From: Chrysopilus asiliformis
Lineage: Eukaryota; Arthropoda; Insecta; Diptera; Rhagionidae
DNA: 64,000 nt
NCBI GenBank assembly: GCA_964034945.1
Contig: OZ035960.1
Span: 15,069,903 to 15,133,902 of the forward strand
Reading direction: 5' to 3'
Below are positions 11,754-23,626 of this stretch, piece after piece. The stretch's first letter is position 1. Every line of letters starts with the position of its first letter. The notes under the pieces were generated by a model that did no database searches, was not told the DNA's origin, and saw only the letters and a list, made by a program, of their open reading frames with translations. The position numbers and the translations under genes were made by a program.

Positions 11754-12155
11754 AACCCCACATTTAAAACGATAGACATTGACGGACTTCGCAGAGTGGA
11801 CGCGTGTGTGTGTGTTTTGAAAATGTTACAAGAAATTCACAAATGTTCCTTAGGTTGACTTCACATTGAGTTTATTTTTTTAAAAATTTGTATGCCGATT
11901 AGTGATTTAGGCTGAGGACACTGGAATATAACTAAAATTGACTATTTTTATAAAAAAATTAACTCAATTGTCCATTCTCTAGATGCAACTTGAGATGTCA
12001 GGTACTGTCAATTAGCAACATGGATTGTTGCTAAAGCGGTGGTTTAAATTTCTAGGTTCCAATTCTGCATGTGACTCGCTCTTCTTTCAAATGCAATCAA
12101 ATTGGTTTACGAAATGAGAAGTGCTAGTTACCGATTGCTGCTGACGACACTATTA

Positions 12156-12513
12156 ATCTCAATTCAGACTAACGATTGCGATTACGATTGAAGCTTCTCA
12201 ACCAATGAGCTTAAAGCTTTCAACTATTGGCTTTGATTTCATTGGTCGAGGAGGTTCAATCGTAATCACAATTGTAATCGCAATCGCAATCGCAATCGCA
12301 ATCGCAATCGCAATCGCAATCGCAATCGCAATCGCAATCGCAATCGCAATCGCAATCGTAATCGTAATCGTAATCGCAATCGCAATCGTAATCGCAATCG
12401 TAATCGCAATTGCAATCGTAATCGCAATCGTAATCGCAATCGTAATCGCAATCGTAATCGCAATTGCAATCGTAATCGCAATCGCAATCACAATCGTTAG
12501 TCTGAATTGGGCT
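12156..12513. mobile_element. TTA-flanked MITE carrying a hexanucleotide expansion
   Basis: The left end ATCTCAATTCAGACTAACG and the reverse complement of the right end AGCCCAATTCAGACTAACG match except in the outermost bases. Both sides carry TTA (12153-12155 and 12514-12516). The inverted repeat continues as CGATTGCGATTACGATTG-type sequence, the same motif that is tandemly amplified inside. A lone end of the same family lies at about 61374-61396. The features fit a PIF/Harbinger-like MITE. Confidence 0.8.
12257..12496. repeat. (AATCGC/AATCGT)n hexanucleotide array
   Basis: About 240 bases of near-perfect AATCGC and AATCGT hexamers, with a few CAATTG variants. The left part is homogeneous AATCGC and the right part alternates AATCGT and AATCGC. 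Because the unit is six bases and lacks stop codons in several frames, it opens long frames on both strands (Ile-Ala/Ile-Val or Arg-Leu dipeptides). I do not regard these as proteins. Confidence 0.95.
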
Positions 12514-12665
12514 TTAATCTAGGCTGCTATAGAGGCTGTTTTTCAGTTGATGCCGAAACCTTACAGATTTTGTAAATCAATTGTTGACTTGAGATTCACG
12601 GAAAACTGTGGGTGCAGGCTGGGAGTTCAAAAATCTTACGTAGTCTCCCAGCGCTGAATTATATT

Positions 12666-13025
12666 TAGAGTGACCATACGTACCGGAATGGCCAGGAAAG
12701 TCTCGAATTTGGTCATCTTGTCCCGGTGTGTCGGGAACTAGACTTTAGTTCTTCATTTTGCAATTTAATATTATCATTTATCAGACGCTAGAAAAAAAGA
12801 CCACTACATATGTAAAAAATATACTCTACTTCGGCAGGTGATTGCTGTAGAACAATTTTTTTTTCGCTTGCGGCACATTTTTTTTTGGTTTTCGTCTAAA
12901 TTAAGTTTTATTTCCTACGTGAAATTTGTTGTTTCATTGATGTTCCGTTTCACTACCGCCCCTCAACCCTCCCCCCTTGTCATATTCTTCCGGATTTACT
13001 AGAAAAAAAAAATATGGTCACCATA
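12666..13025. mobile_element. hAT-like MITE with TAGAGTGACCATA ends
   Basis: The left end is TAGAGTGACCATACGTACCG and the right end reads ATATGGTCACCATA, giving inverted ends related to the widespread TAGGGTGACCATA hAT terminus. The same family occurs at 52545-53015. The flanking 8-mers match only weakly, so the copy is old. It has a C-rich tract near 12955-12980 and no transposase. Confidence 0.6.
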
Positions 13026-13029
13026 GTTA

Positions 13030-15010
13030 ACTGCTAACCGGAAGAAGAAAAAATTGAAGTTAAAGTTTCTAGCTTTGCTGTAAAGTTGGCCTAAAATGTC
13101 AGTTTCGATCCGATATAGGTAAAAGGCGTGAAGGATCATATAATTTGAAATTAACTGATATTGAACAGGAAGTTATATTGTTATTTTCATTAGGCATATT
13201 TCAGGATATTTAATGCTTTTCCTCATTTCACTCGGATAATATTCACGAAGTCACCTTTTTTTGAAGGATTTTTGATGGTGAAGGGATGTCTGATATTTGG
13301 TGATTCTTTGTCGCCGGTGTTTGAATAAAATAAATAGGGTTAGGGCAAAAGTAACATCATCACCATCAAAACAATTCACCGGCCTCGTAGGTATAAGTAT
13401 AATACGGTATCGTTTTTATGACATGATTTTACGATCCTAAAGTAATATCATATTTTGGCGATTCGGTTTGTGTTTACATTCAATAAATTTTATGTTTAAT
13501 TATTATGATTTTCGTTGAAAACTTTACACAAGTAAAATCGCGATTGTAAAACTTTATGGTGGATTCATTATTAACTACTGGCTACATTCGTTCGCTTGAG
13601 AGTTTTTTATACGGAAATGAGATTTTTTTTCGCATAGTCCGTTATTAACGACTTAAATTGGAGTTGATAAAAATCTAGATTTTTTCCCTTTAATTATGCT
13701 TTATCACGTTTCCTTAATATCTGAAATATGCTACCTTCGTTAAAATCTTATAATACGACTTTGTGTTTTTTATAGTTTACGTGGAATATCTTATATAACT
13801 TCCCTCTTCCGGTACTAATGTCGTTTTTGGTATATTCTTTATAAAATGTAATTTTTATGCAAATATCAGAAATAATAAAAAAAAAAAACAATAATGCTAA
13901 TTCTTATAAATAGTTTTGCATGGCAGAAACTTTGAAGTTTATTTTTGCTAACGAGTTTTGGCCAAAGGAAATATCTTCCAGAGGAAAATCTGGTACAAAA
14001 TCGGGTTCTTAAGTATGACTTTTAGACTAATTGTAAGTTAGGAATAAACTAAATAATTATATTTAGTCAATACCATCGCTAACGTTATTATATGTAGATA
14101 TAAATGATGCTTGGATATATCCGAATGGCTGATTCATATTTTTTATGCATTTTTTTTTAAATTTTAATCAAACATTCTTAAAACCATTTAGGAAAACAAA
14201 TAAAACATTTAAAATTGAATATTAATTCACCATCAAATTAATTTTAATTACCATAAATTCCACACGCTGTATATTTGAAATTATTTTAATAAATAAATTT
14301 GAAAAATAGTTATGCCAAAACATATACAAATCAAAACAATATTAGAAAATTTTTGATGAATTTAAATTAAAAAGGTGTACGAATAGATATAGCCAACTAT
14401 TATTTTAGCACAAGTGAATTTTCTGGTCAAGCACATTCGTGACCACATTACATAAATTATAAACAAAATGAATTAATCAAATTGTAATGAGGTTCAAATC
14501 CTGTATGCCAACAATTTGTACTATTCTGCTGATGGTGGATCAAAAAACTATAAAGTAAGCCCAATAAACATAAAATCAAGTTGAAAAACATTTTAATTAC
14601 TTTATCGAATGCGATAGCTTCGTGGCGTGTGTAGTTTTAATATCAAAAGCCCTCAAACATTTATTGGTCAATTCTCTATGTTATATACTGGTCCTATCTG
14701 TCTATGTCCTGATTTCTGAATATGCTAAAATCATAGACGGCTATGAATATAGTAGTTTTAGATATCGTACAATGACACTGCACTGTAAAATTCAGAGTTA
14801 TGTATTAGCATATGCAGTGCATTCGATTTATCCACGACACGATGATTTCAAATATGATTCGACATATAATTTTCAAATTAGTATCCACTTTTTATGCCTG
14901 TATGTTTATAGACAGTGTTAAATATTTTAAAGGACGTTTTTTTTTCAGATACAGAAAAACCTATATTAATCACTAGTTGAGGAAAAAAGGGTATTTTTTG
15001 CCTGTTATAA
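13030..15010. other. AT-rich stretch with no recognised gene
   Basis: About 2 kb with long AT runs. The only frame near 100 codons (14622-14921) has no recognisable domain and overlaps no repeat I can define. Confidence 0.4.
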
Positions 15011-15014
15011 GTAA

Positions 15015-15480
15015 CTAGCTTGCATACCCGTCGTTGCCGGGTTAAGTTTTTTCTATTTTTTTTTTGATGGTCTATGTTGGAGCTAAACTTCAGGCCAATC
15101 GGCTCGGTAGTTTCCCCGCGAAAGGGTAACATAGAGGAATAGCTAAGTTTCGAGATCACTTTACCCCCTCCCCTTACTCCCCCACCTCTCGGGCTACTTT
15201 TCAATGGGTCTATGTTGGGGCTGGACCCCCGACGAACATCTATGCCAAATTTAAGGCCAATCGGTTCAGTAGTTTGCCCGCGAAAGAGTAACATAGCGCG
15301 AAAACTAAGTTTCGAAATCACTTTACCCCCTCCCCTTACTCCCCCCACCACTCGCGATACTTTTCCGTATGCCTATGTTGGAACCAGAACTACCACAGAC
15401 ACTCATGCCAAATTTCAAGTCAATCGGTTCAGCCGTTTTTCGTGAAAGAGGAACAGACAGACAGACAGACAGACACCAAC
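15015..15480 (-). mobile_element. Helitron-like element, minus orientation, with 3' terminal hairpin
   Basis: Read on the minus strand, the 3' end has a hairpin with stem ACCCG/CGGGT and loop GCAACGA (15026-15042), then ATGCAAG and CTAG, followed by T. This is the classic Helitron layout of a hairpin about 10 bases before CTRR, inserted before T. Inside are about three diverged modules of 150-165 bp with shared words: 'gccaaattt(a/c)a(a/g)g(c/t)caatcggttcag', 'gaaagagtaacatag' and 'actttaccccctcccc'. The left-facing end carries GACAGACA units. Related copies are at 29385-29765 and 31564-32064. Confidence 0.7.
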
Positions 15481-15489
15481 GAGAACGGG

Positions 15490-15597
15490 GAAACTTTCTT
15501 ATCAGTGGAAACTTTCTTATCAGTGGAAACTTTCTTATCAGTGGAAACTTTCTTATCAGTGGAAACTTTCTTATCAGTGGAAACTTTCTTATCAGTA
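15490..15597. repeat. 18-bp tandem array, six copies
   Basis: Six consecutive units of GAAACTTTCTTATCAGTG begin at 15490, 15508, 15526, 15544, 15562 and 15580, with only the last base of the final unit changed. Since 18 is divisible by three, it opens repetitive frames on both strands (for example the PLIRKF hexapeptide on minus), which I treat as artefacts. It lies at the 5' side of the Helitron-like element. Confidence 0.95.
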
Positions 15598-16046
15598 CGA
15601 AATTCGTTTCAGGCAAAAATTATGAAGATGCCTGTCCATCTGTCTGTCGATTAGGTAGTCTATGCCAGGCATCATCAGCTAGTGGCTCGGTTGGCTCATC
15701 ACACATATTGGCTTTAACAGCGTAGCCACTATAATCGACCTTTTATTGTGTGCTGTAATGCTTGTGTGTTGCGGCTTCGGATCGCAGGAATAAAACGAAT
15801 CGTGCTTTGAGTTGGAATCGGTGCATTATTAGCATGACGCATTTCATTTTAAATCAGTTTATGTCAAGCCATTGCAGTGGAAGGTTGTGTTTAATTGAAC
15901 TGTATTTTAATTTGTAGTGGTTATAAATTTTGATTGTAAAGGGAGCGACAGTTACTTTGATGACCCCTGGTCTATGCGATTTTGAGAAAAAAAATGTATA
16001 TAATCAAATTTAAAGCAAATAAAATTTTCTGCATTTTTTCCTTTAA

Positions 16047-16077
16047 CCCTTTCAGTACCTATTTTGTTCTATGGGGG
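16047..16077. mobile_element. Possible 31-bp piggyBac-type remnant between two TTAA sites
   Basis: TTAA (16043-16046) is followed by CCCTTTCAGTACC, then a short core and GGG, then TTAA (16078-16081). The first ten bases equal those of the piggyBac-like MITE at 16248-16358. It is very short, so it may be an extreme deletion derivative or coincidence. Confidence 0.35.
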
Positions 16078-16247
16078 TTAAAAATACTCTCTATACAAAT
16101 TAATGATGTTTAAGCTATTAGTATTCATTTAAAACAAAAAAAAAAAAAAAAAAAAAAAAATCAAAAATTTTAATTTTTCTTAAATTACGCCCACTGTAGT
16201 CCAGCTTTTTACTCAAAAAATCAAAGTTGGGTCACAAATGCATTTAA

Positions 16248-16358
16248 CCCTTTCAGTCACCACGTACACTATAGTGTGCACACTTTCTACCAAGTCAAGT
16301 TATGAGTTATGGCTTCTGAAAAGTGTGTACACTATAGTGTACGTGGTGACTGAAAGGG
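16248..16358. mobile_element. piggyBac-like MITE (111 bp) at TTAA
   Basis: The element is flanked by TTAA at 16244-16247 and 16359-16362. The left end CCCTTTCAGTCACCACGTAC is exactly the reverse complement of the right end, and the match continues to CACTATAGTG. TTAA duplication with CCYT-type ends is diagnostic of piggyBac. The arms are near-perfect, so the transcript could fold into a long hairpin. Confidence 0.9.
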
Positions 16359-16369
16359 TTAACGCTTTT

Positions 16370-16490
16370 TTTTGTATCTTTAACGGTTTCTGAGATATTT
16401 GAAAAAAATATTATTTTTTACATATTTTTTTCAAAACTTTCCTTGCAGAGGAAAGTTTTATGTTGATCACAACTGATATTTTTAAATCAT
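16370..16490 (+). repeat. Dispersed repeat, related to 49505-49640
   Basis: Shared blocks in inverted orientation: 'tttgtat(c)tttaac(g)gtttct(g)agat', a 'ttttttacatattttttt' block, 'ttgcagaggaaa' and 'tgatcacaactgat'. The class is unknown. Confidence 0.5.
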
Positions 16491-16494
16491 AATT

Positions 16495-18230
16495 CGATAG
16501 TAAGGGAGCTAAAAACCACGTAAAAGATATATATTTAACTAGCTTTAAGGCCTATACTACGGGGGGTAATCGTAATTTTTTTTTTTAAATTCTGAAAGGA
16601 ATGGCAGTGACTGACAGACAAATGCTATCTAGGATTGACTGTAAATATGGAAAATGATGATTATTTCAAAACAATAAAACCCATTTAGGATAGTGTGCCG
16701 CATTGGCAAAGCCTAATCAGGCATAACAAGGCATCATTAAATCATGACCTGATGTGACCATCGTAGAGGATTCAATTTAATCCCCGTATTAAAATTTATT
16801 CAATAAAATTTAAATAAAATAATAACAATATTGTGTATAATTCACATTCTGATAGCCAGCAAGCAATGGTTATTCGATTTTGTTTGACAATATTCATATG
16901 CATAATGTGTAGATGGTCATATACGATTTTATTTGTTGTCACCCGCCTAATCCTGGCGCAAGGACACTAACGCGTCAGTACATCTAGTAGTAGCAAAGTT
17001 GAACGGTGTGGTTGGGTACAATTTCCAGTTCAGGTGATAGTTTCTAAACGGGCATTTTTTCCCCCGAAATGGGAATGCAAAAAAGCACACGCCAACCAAA
17101 ATAGAAACTGTGGGAAAATTACCAATCGGTGGTAAAGGCGAACCTCCGGAAAATAGAACTGTGCCTTGCATCGCCACCTACATTCATCTGCATGGCAACA
17201 TGTGAACCTTTTCAAAATTGGTAAAAACGAATTTTGGATTATTTTATTATGTGCGTCATATTTTGCTGTTCTGTGTTGCGTCTCGATATATGCATTTCGG
17301 TGGTTAATAGTTGCTGTATGGCAGGAAAATTCCATAAAATAGGAGTTCTGCATTTTGATAATAATACCCTCACATAAACATTGAGATATTGTTGGATGAA
17401 AGTAGACAGGAACTGTTTCAATAGTGTGATATCCGGTCTTGTTCCTATCCTGTTGAAAGTACTCTTAATAATGGTATGTGATAAAACTGACCATGTTCAA
17501 ATTTCTTACTCAAGGAGTGTACTTAACTGAAACGCCTGGATCTACGGTTGCCACGTACCAAATGATACTTAAACTGAACTGTCTTTCTGTAATACTCATA
17601 TAGTAGTGTTCAACACTATTCCAGTTTTATGCGATAGAATTACGTTGATCCTTTCACATAGTTTCGCAGTATTTTACCCCCAATATGTACTGTAGTTTAG
17701 GTTAGTTCTACTGCAGATCATTCCGGATCTAGTAAGTATAGTGATGTCCATTTCGATTGTGCGGCATCGAATTCGTTTAGCGGCGGAAATGAAGGTAAAT
17801 CCCGGCTCATTAAAATGGAACAGATCAATTTGCTATAACTTCGTTATCATGGATTTGTTTTAATACGTTTTACCTTATTTTATGCAAACTTTACCTCTGA
17901 ATGCTGCTATTAATATATACAGAGAATTGTAAATGTAGATAGAGGCGGGCGTGCGGAAACTGGATTTCAATGTGACGTAACATTGTCGAATAACGATAAA
18001 TACATACATATATCTATGTATTTACATAATAATTTGTTGGCATTTTCGTAGCTGGAGGTCGTTCACAAAATTCATGCGAATAACCAATGCAAGAGAAAAA
18101 TTTCTTTGATTCTGAATTGATTTTTGCAGCTGGAAATATCTTCTAATCTTAATTTATTTGAATATCATAAATTTGAAAATTGACTTCCTGTGTGTAGAGA
18201 TTTGGATTGAAAACCACTTAGGCCAGTTTG
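16495..18230. other. No recognised gene
   Basis: Mixed-composition spacer. The overlapping minus frames at 16947-17421 are short, share no recognisable domain, and lie in different phases. I see nothing convincing. Confidence 0.35.
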
Positions 18231-18271
18231 CGCGTACTATTCTTAAAAAAAAAGAGTTGCAGTTAGTCTAC

Positions 18272-18520
18272 ACACGTTGGCTACCATGTGAGTCACCGGT
18301 GTACACACACTATTGTCATTACCGTCAGTTTCTCAAGTTCCATGGTTGAGTGCAGTCGCTCGTGCGGTACAAAGGGGGTTTTTTTGTGGAGCATGGAGTT
18401 CGTTTTTGTCTGTATTGATCTAGTGTTCACTGGTGACTCACAAAGTACAGAAATGATTTTTGCGTTTTTTTCCAGTGTATACTAGCGGAGTAAGCGTTTT
18501 TTTGGCTGGTAGCCAACGTG
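18272..18520. mobile_element. Inverted-repeat element with ACACGTTGGCTACCA ends
   Basis: The left ACACGTTGGCTACCA is matched by the right TGGTAGCCAACGTGT. A second nested pair, GTGAGTCACCGGTG and CACTGGTGACTCAC, lies further in. The right end is followed by TTAA-like bases, suggesting a decayed piggyBac-type element, but the left side lacks TTAA. The frame at 18288-18485 is not supported. Confidence 0.5.
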
Positions 18521-18654
18521 TTAAACCGTAGAAATTCTGGGAGTTAAGTAATTTAAGTTGTACATAAGTTGCCAAGATTCGTTGGTGTACTTGAGCGTTT
18601 TGATGGCGTCTTGAAAGGTTTTAGATTAGTTCCGAGTTAGCCTACTCACCCAAT

Positions 18655-18970
18655 AAACAATTTGTAACCGAGGTTTTAACAATAATCTGGGTTACAAAAA
18701 TAACCAATTTAGGTTAATTTTTTACTTGAGTTACAAATAGGTTATTTTGAAAACCGTTTTACAACTAATTTTTAAAAAAAACGTTAATTTACTTACCAAT
18801 TTTTAACTTGAGGTGCAAAAAGGTTATTTTGGGAGCCGTTTACCACAACGTTTCCATTCAGAGGTTTTTAATGATTTTTTGACTGTTATAAACGATTTTT
18901 ATCCAACGTAACAGCGTTTTTATTATTATAACCGATTTTTAACAGGTAGTCGAATAGAAGGTTGGTCTTT
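18655..18970 (+). repeat. Dispersed repeat family D copy
   Basis: Begins AACAATTTGTAACCGAGGTT and contains 'aatttaggttaatt' and 'ggttattttgaaaaccg' words shared with 5745-6235. It also repeats internally ('ttacttgagttacaaataggtta' versus 'ttaacttgaggtgcaaaaaggtta' type blocks). Non-coding. Confidence 0.55.
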
Positions 18971-19339
18971 TTTCTCTCAATTTTCTTGTAAAATAAAGAT
19001 ATCCCGGGCCAGGGATTGATGATCTTGTTTGAAAATTTTTGAAACAAAATAATCCCTTAATTTATTTTGTTTCAAAAAATTCTCTTTAAAAATAAGACAA
19101 AAGTTTTTTTTTCATTTTCTATTCGCAATTTCTTTCTCAAGGTGATCTGAACGGCTTAACCGATTTTGATGAAATTTTGTACACGGGTAGATATACTTAA
19201 ATAAAGAATATCATACTATATATTGACCTTCCCCTCTCTTTCGTTACCCTTTGCTTACCAATTTTTGAACCCATCGACCGATACAGGTTTCTATGAAGGA
19301 CAAACATCTGCAATTAAAAAAAACCACTTTTTTCCCCGT

Positions 19340-19945
19340 TATGCCGCGGTCACACGACGATGTTTTGCCAGCCGCTGGCTGCTGTTAGTTAGTAGCGCTG
19401 GCTGCTGTTAGTTAGTAGCGCTGGCTAGTAGCAACAGCAGCCAGCGTACTGAGAGGGTTCTTACGATTTATACTTTAGTAGCGCTGGCAAGTAGCAAAAC
19501 AGTGGTTTGACATTTCAATCTGGGAGATTTTTTAATAAATAACGTAACACACAAATTTAAATAAATAAACGTAAAATAAATGGGCCTGTAGGCCTCCGAA
19601 TGTAGCGCTGTGCTCACGCCTGGGCGCGCGCGGTCTTCTCAATCTTACCTAACCTAACGTAAAATAACAACTTAGAATAAACAAACTTTACCACTTATCA
19701 GACGCTGGCGAGTGTTCACAAACCACTCTTGATAGCTCAGAAACCATGTGACAGGGTCACGTGATCCCTAGTAGCGCTGGCAAAGTAGAACTGTCTCTAC
19801 TTTACTAGCGCTAGTAGAATCATCATGCTGCTGCTGGTAGTAGCAACGCACTAGGGTTCACACTGCGCTGCTGAAACGGCTGCTAACAGCCAACAGCCAC
19901 TAGCGCTGGCAAAACAGCATCCGTTTTGCTGCTACAGGCCCCGGA
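19340..19945. repeat. AGCGCTGGC-rich inverted repeat region
   Basis: The left side (TTTTGCCAGCCGCTGGCTG) and right side (CCACTAGCGCTGGCAAAACA) are inverted relatives, and AGCGCTGGC occurs repeatedly between them. A perfect 23-bp direct duplication (GCTGGCTGCTGTTAGTTAG plus TAGC) occupies 19374-19396 and 19397-19419. The region is much richer in G+C than its flanks. It is probably a large decayed MITE. Confidence 0.5.
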
Positions 19946-20439
19946 GCACACAAAAACCGCTAGGGGCGCCGCTACGGTTTCTTATATTGACGAAGGGAAT
20001 TTTGACAGGGTTTTCAACCGTAAATATATCGTGCCTTAAACAAATATCTGCCCAACTTCAATTAACCTACCTCATCCGCCGTTACCCCTCCTCTGTAATC
20101 TTCTGAACTGCTCAAGCATTTTTTATTGAGTCTTTATCATTAAATAAATCGTGCCATAAGACAGACCGAGAAGGGTGGGGAAGCCGCCCGAAAGCGTTTG
20201 AAAGAATAATACAAATATCCATTTATACACTGTTGCTCGGAAAAATTACTATTAGGTGGTTTCAAAGGTCGTTCATCACGAAACGTATGTTAAAATTTCG
20301 AAATTTGTACTCGAATAACGCTATTTTTTGAAATGGTGTAATTTGTTCGGTGTTTCCAAATTATTTTTGTAATTTATTCGGTGTTTCCAAAATGCATACA
20401 AAATACTTTAACCCGGCAATGGTGGTCTCACATTCTAGT

Positions 20440-20688
20440 TGAAGCAATTCTGAGGAGGCTGAGAAATTTTACGGAGGGGTTTTCGGCTTCGCTGTCCATG
20501 AATCTGATGGTAGAATTTCAAAATTCGAAACGGAGGGTCCAGTAAAGATAACGCAAATATCGTTTATCCATTTTTTTCTCGATGAAATTGGAATTATGGG
20601 TTTTTTTCTCTTAAGTTTTAAAGTTATTTCCAGGTTTATTTGGAACAAAAAAAATTATTAACTCTGCAACGACGGGTATGCAAGCTAG
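20440..20688 (+). mobile_element. Helitron-like 3' end, plus orientation
   Basis: The end GCAACGACGGGTATGCAAG followed by CTAG and then T is identical over its last bases to the minus-strand Helitron end at 15015-15042. Here the left half of the hairpin stem has decayed (ACTCT in place of ACCCG). The body upstream shows no protein fragment and its 5' limit is not defined, so the start given is approximate. Confidence 0.55.
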
Positions 20689-20699
20689 TTTATTATAAA

Positions 20700-23620
20700 T
20701 ATTAAAATTTTTAATATAATGTTGCTCAAAAGTAAATTTATTTGATCAATTTTAAAGTTGGCATTGGCAATTTCAAACCAACTAACTTTAAAACAAAACT
20801 AAAAACCAGCAAAATGAATAAAAAGCCATGAAAACTTCTTTAAGAGTACTTACATAATGAAATGGAAATTGAAAGTCGCCTGTCAATCAAATAAAATTCT
20901 GACAATCAAAACTGTGTCGGATTTTCATTCTCTGCTAGCGATATTCGGTAAACTTATTTCCGATTCATAAAACTCTCTTAAATAGCAAACAACGTTTCTC
21001 GGTATACTCCGAAAAAAAAATACTGGGGCGTAGCTTTTCACCACAGCTTTTCTCAAAATCCGGAATTCCGCCCAATAGACGAGTCTGCGCTTTGGCAAAA
21101 CCTCCTTAAGGCCGGTGAATTGGAGATTTTCAGGGAGAAAATCGAAATTGGGAGATTCGGACGATTCGGGAAATTGGAAAATGAAACGATTCGAAATATG
21201 GGTTTGAAAAATGCGACTAACATGTATCCATTCTAGGTGGCTGCTATTGAAAGTTTGATTGCGAGGGTCAGGATTTTCACTTTAGTTTCAATTCGTTTAT
21301 TGAGGAATCGCAACACGTACCAAAAATGTTTCCATTCATTTTAGCTCAGTATTTTTCAAAACTGTCGTTATTTTGCGTTGCACACTTTTTCCATATATTT
21401 GTTTCCTAGTAACTTTTGGTTGATTTCGTTTTTGATGGACTTTAATTTGTTCAAAAAAAAAAAAATCGAACTGATTGGAGCTTCGGTCGGTCGAGGGCAA
21501 ATAAAGCAACAAACGGGAGGTTATAGGGATTTGTGCATGGCAGTATTTCGTGCCCCTTTGGGTCTAGCGAGGGCGAGAAAGTGTGAACCGCTTAGAAAAT
21601 CGGATCGAGTGGAAAAACTTTCTCGTTCATGTTATCGTAATATGAATGTTTGTTTTTTTTTTGAATTTCATATGTTTTTTCTCATATATTTTTTCATGTT
21701 TTCCAGTGTTCTTTCCCACTTGATTTCTGTTTTCCTTGTTATATTTTTACCATTTTGTTTGAGCTTTTTTTTCGGTTATGAATATAACATGAATGGGGAG
21801 AAGTTCAAGGAGCAACAAACACTGAAAACAAGTCATTCTCACATGAAACTGAGGGGGGCACTTGGAACCAGGATGGTGGTACAGGCAATGAAAAATGTTT
21901 GTTTTTCAATTTTAAACTTTTTCAAATTGGACTTGTTTCTGCACAAATTGGTGATCACTTTAACGCTGTTTAGATTGAATCATAAGAGGGATATTTTTTT
22001 TTGTCATATGTTTCAGTTTTCGATATAATCAATGTCGTTGGTATTATGATTTTTCTGGTATTGAATATATTGTATAAAATGGAAAAACGAAATATTTCCT
22101 TTCTGGTTATTTGTGGTTAGAAATTTCAAAGCAACAAAATTTTAATTTTATAGTTATAAGACATGCAGTTTCAAGAGTTTTTCAAAAATATATTCTTTAA
22201 ACCGAATTCTAAAAGTTCTTTTAATTTGTATGAGTTTCCGTCGTTAATTACTTCTTACATGGAAGGATGAAGGTTTCGTCTATTCAAAAGACGGGTTTTC
22301 TTATTTTAAAATAAACTTTGGAACTTTCTCCTTTGCACTAAAAAGTATTCAAACAGAATTTCTCCCTAGTGCGGGACTTTTATCGTGCCTCCCTTTTCAT
22401 TTTATAGTGGGAAAATTATTGGTGGGAATTGGAACGGTATAGTGGGTTATGTGAATCATTCACTCGACATATTACTCCTTTGGTAGTACGACTTGTTTTA
22501 CAAGATACTCGTGGTTATGCTTCATGCTTCTTAAAGGATTCTCTTCAATTTCTTTTTGGTTTTGGTTGCAGACAGTTGTGGTGCCGGTTCTTCGATTCTT
22601 TTCCTTGCGAGGCTCTCATTTTTTTTCGCTGACAATTTCGAATGTTCTATAATGAAAATCGGGGAGAAAACTTTGTTGATTTTCCTTAAAAATCCATTAA
22701 GATCCAGACACTCTATTTGAATTTTTAATTAGAAAATCTTGGATATTTTTCGCCGCTACCGAATACTGAAGACCGAAATACGAGTAAGATGGAATGACCA
22801 AGCGTCTAAAGAAGTTGGTATTTAAGAAAAACTTGAAGGCGATTCAAGTTAGAATGGCATTGCTATTACACCATTACCATAGTGTTGGGCACTTTGTATA
22901 GTACTAACAGAGTAAAAGGAAGATATCTGTTCTGCTAGGATTCAGTAGTTGAGAATTCCGTGGAATTTTGATGCTGAAAAACATGACTGCGACCACGAGT
23001 TCAAAGACGAACAGCAGGAAGAAAGCGAAAAGCTTCTTTCATTCGTCCTTTCATCCTCTGAATAAAAGTAGTACCCATTACCTGAACTTGGTCATGATTT
23101 TTTTTTCTTATTTTCTTTTCCTTTAGTTTTTTATTCATCTCTTGGATTTGTAATTAGCAATTTGGGTATTAATTTTTATGGTGGCATAAAAGTTTTCCAC
23201 TTTTTTCCCCTTAATGTTTCCGGCTTTTCTGCTTATTCGTTTCTATATTACAATAGACACATACACATAGTACGAGTACAGTTTTATATGATTACATATG
23301 TATATATCGGTGAAAACAATTTATATACAGTTGAATATGTAAATAAAAGTGTGTTCTTAAACGTGATTTCGATATCGGCTATAGAATTGAATTGAACAAA
23401 GTTACGGCAGTAATTTGTAAAAGTAATTTTACTCTAGAGGCTGCCAGGTACATAATAATTGGATGTGGGAATTTAAATCCAAGTTAGTCTAATGATTTCC
23501 TATACATTCATGCAGATTAAATTTCTACAAGTATGATAATAGCAAAACAATTATGCTCAGATATTATCGCGCATAGGAAATATAAAAATTCTATTCGAAA
23601 TAAAAACTTGAGCTTATAAG
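20700..23620. other. No supported gene
   Basis: The 216-codon frame at 21378-22028 is dominated by Phe, Leu, Ile and Lys from AT-rich sequence (runs of TTT and AAA). It has no recognisable domain, and I do not call it a gene. No repeat with defined ends was seen. Confidence 0.4.
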
Positions 23621-23626
23621 TGAACT

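Noticed and set aside
12198..12522. Long open frames on both strands with Ile-Ala/Ile-Val or Arg-Leu repeats
   Set aside because: They are translations of the AATCGC/AATCGT hexanucleotide array, which lacks stops in several frames.
19650..19670. Telomere-like CCTAACCTAACG
   Set aside because: Only two units of the insect TTAGG-type repeat, which is not an array.
21378..22028. 216-codon plus-strand frame
   Set aside because: Phe/Lys/Leu-rich translation of AT-rich DNA with no recognisable domain or gene context.
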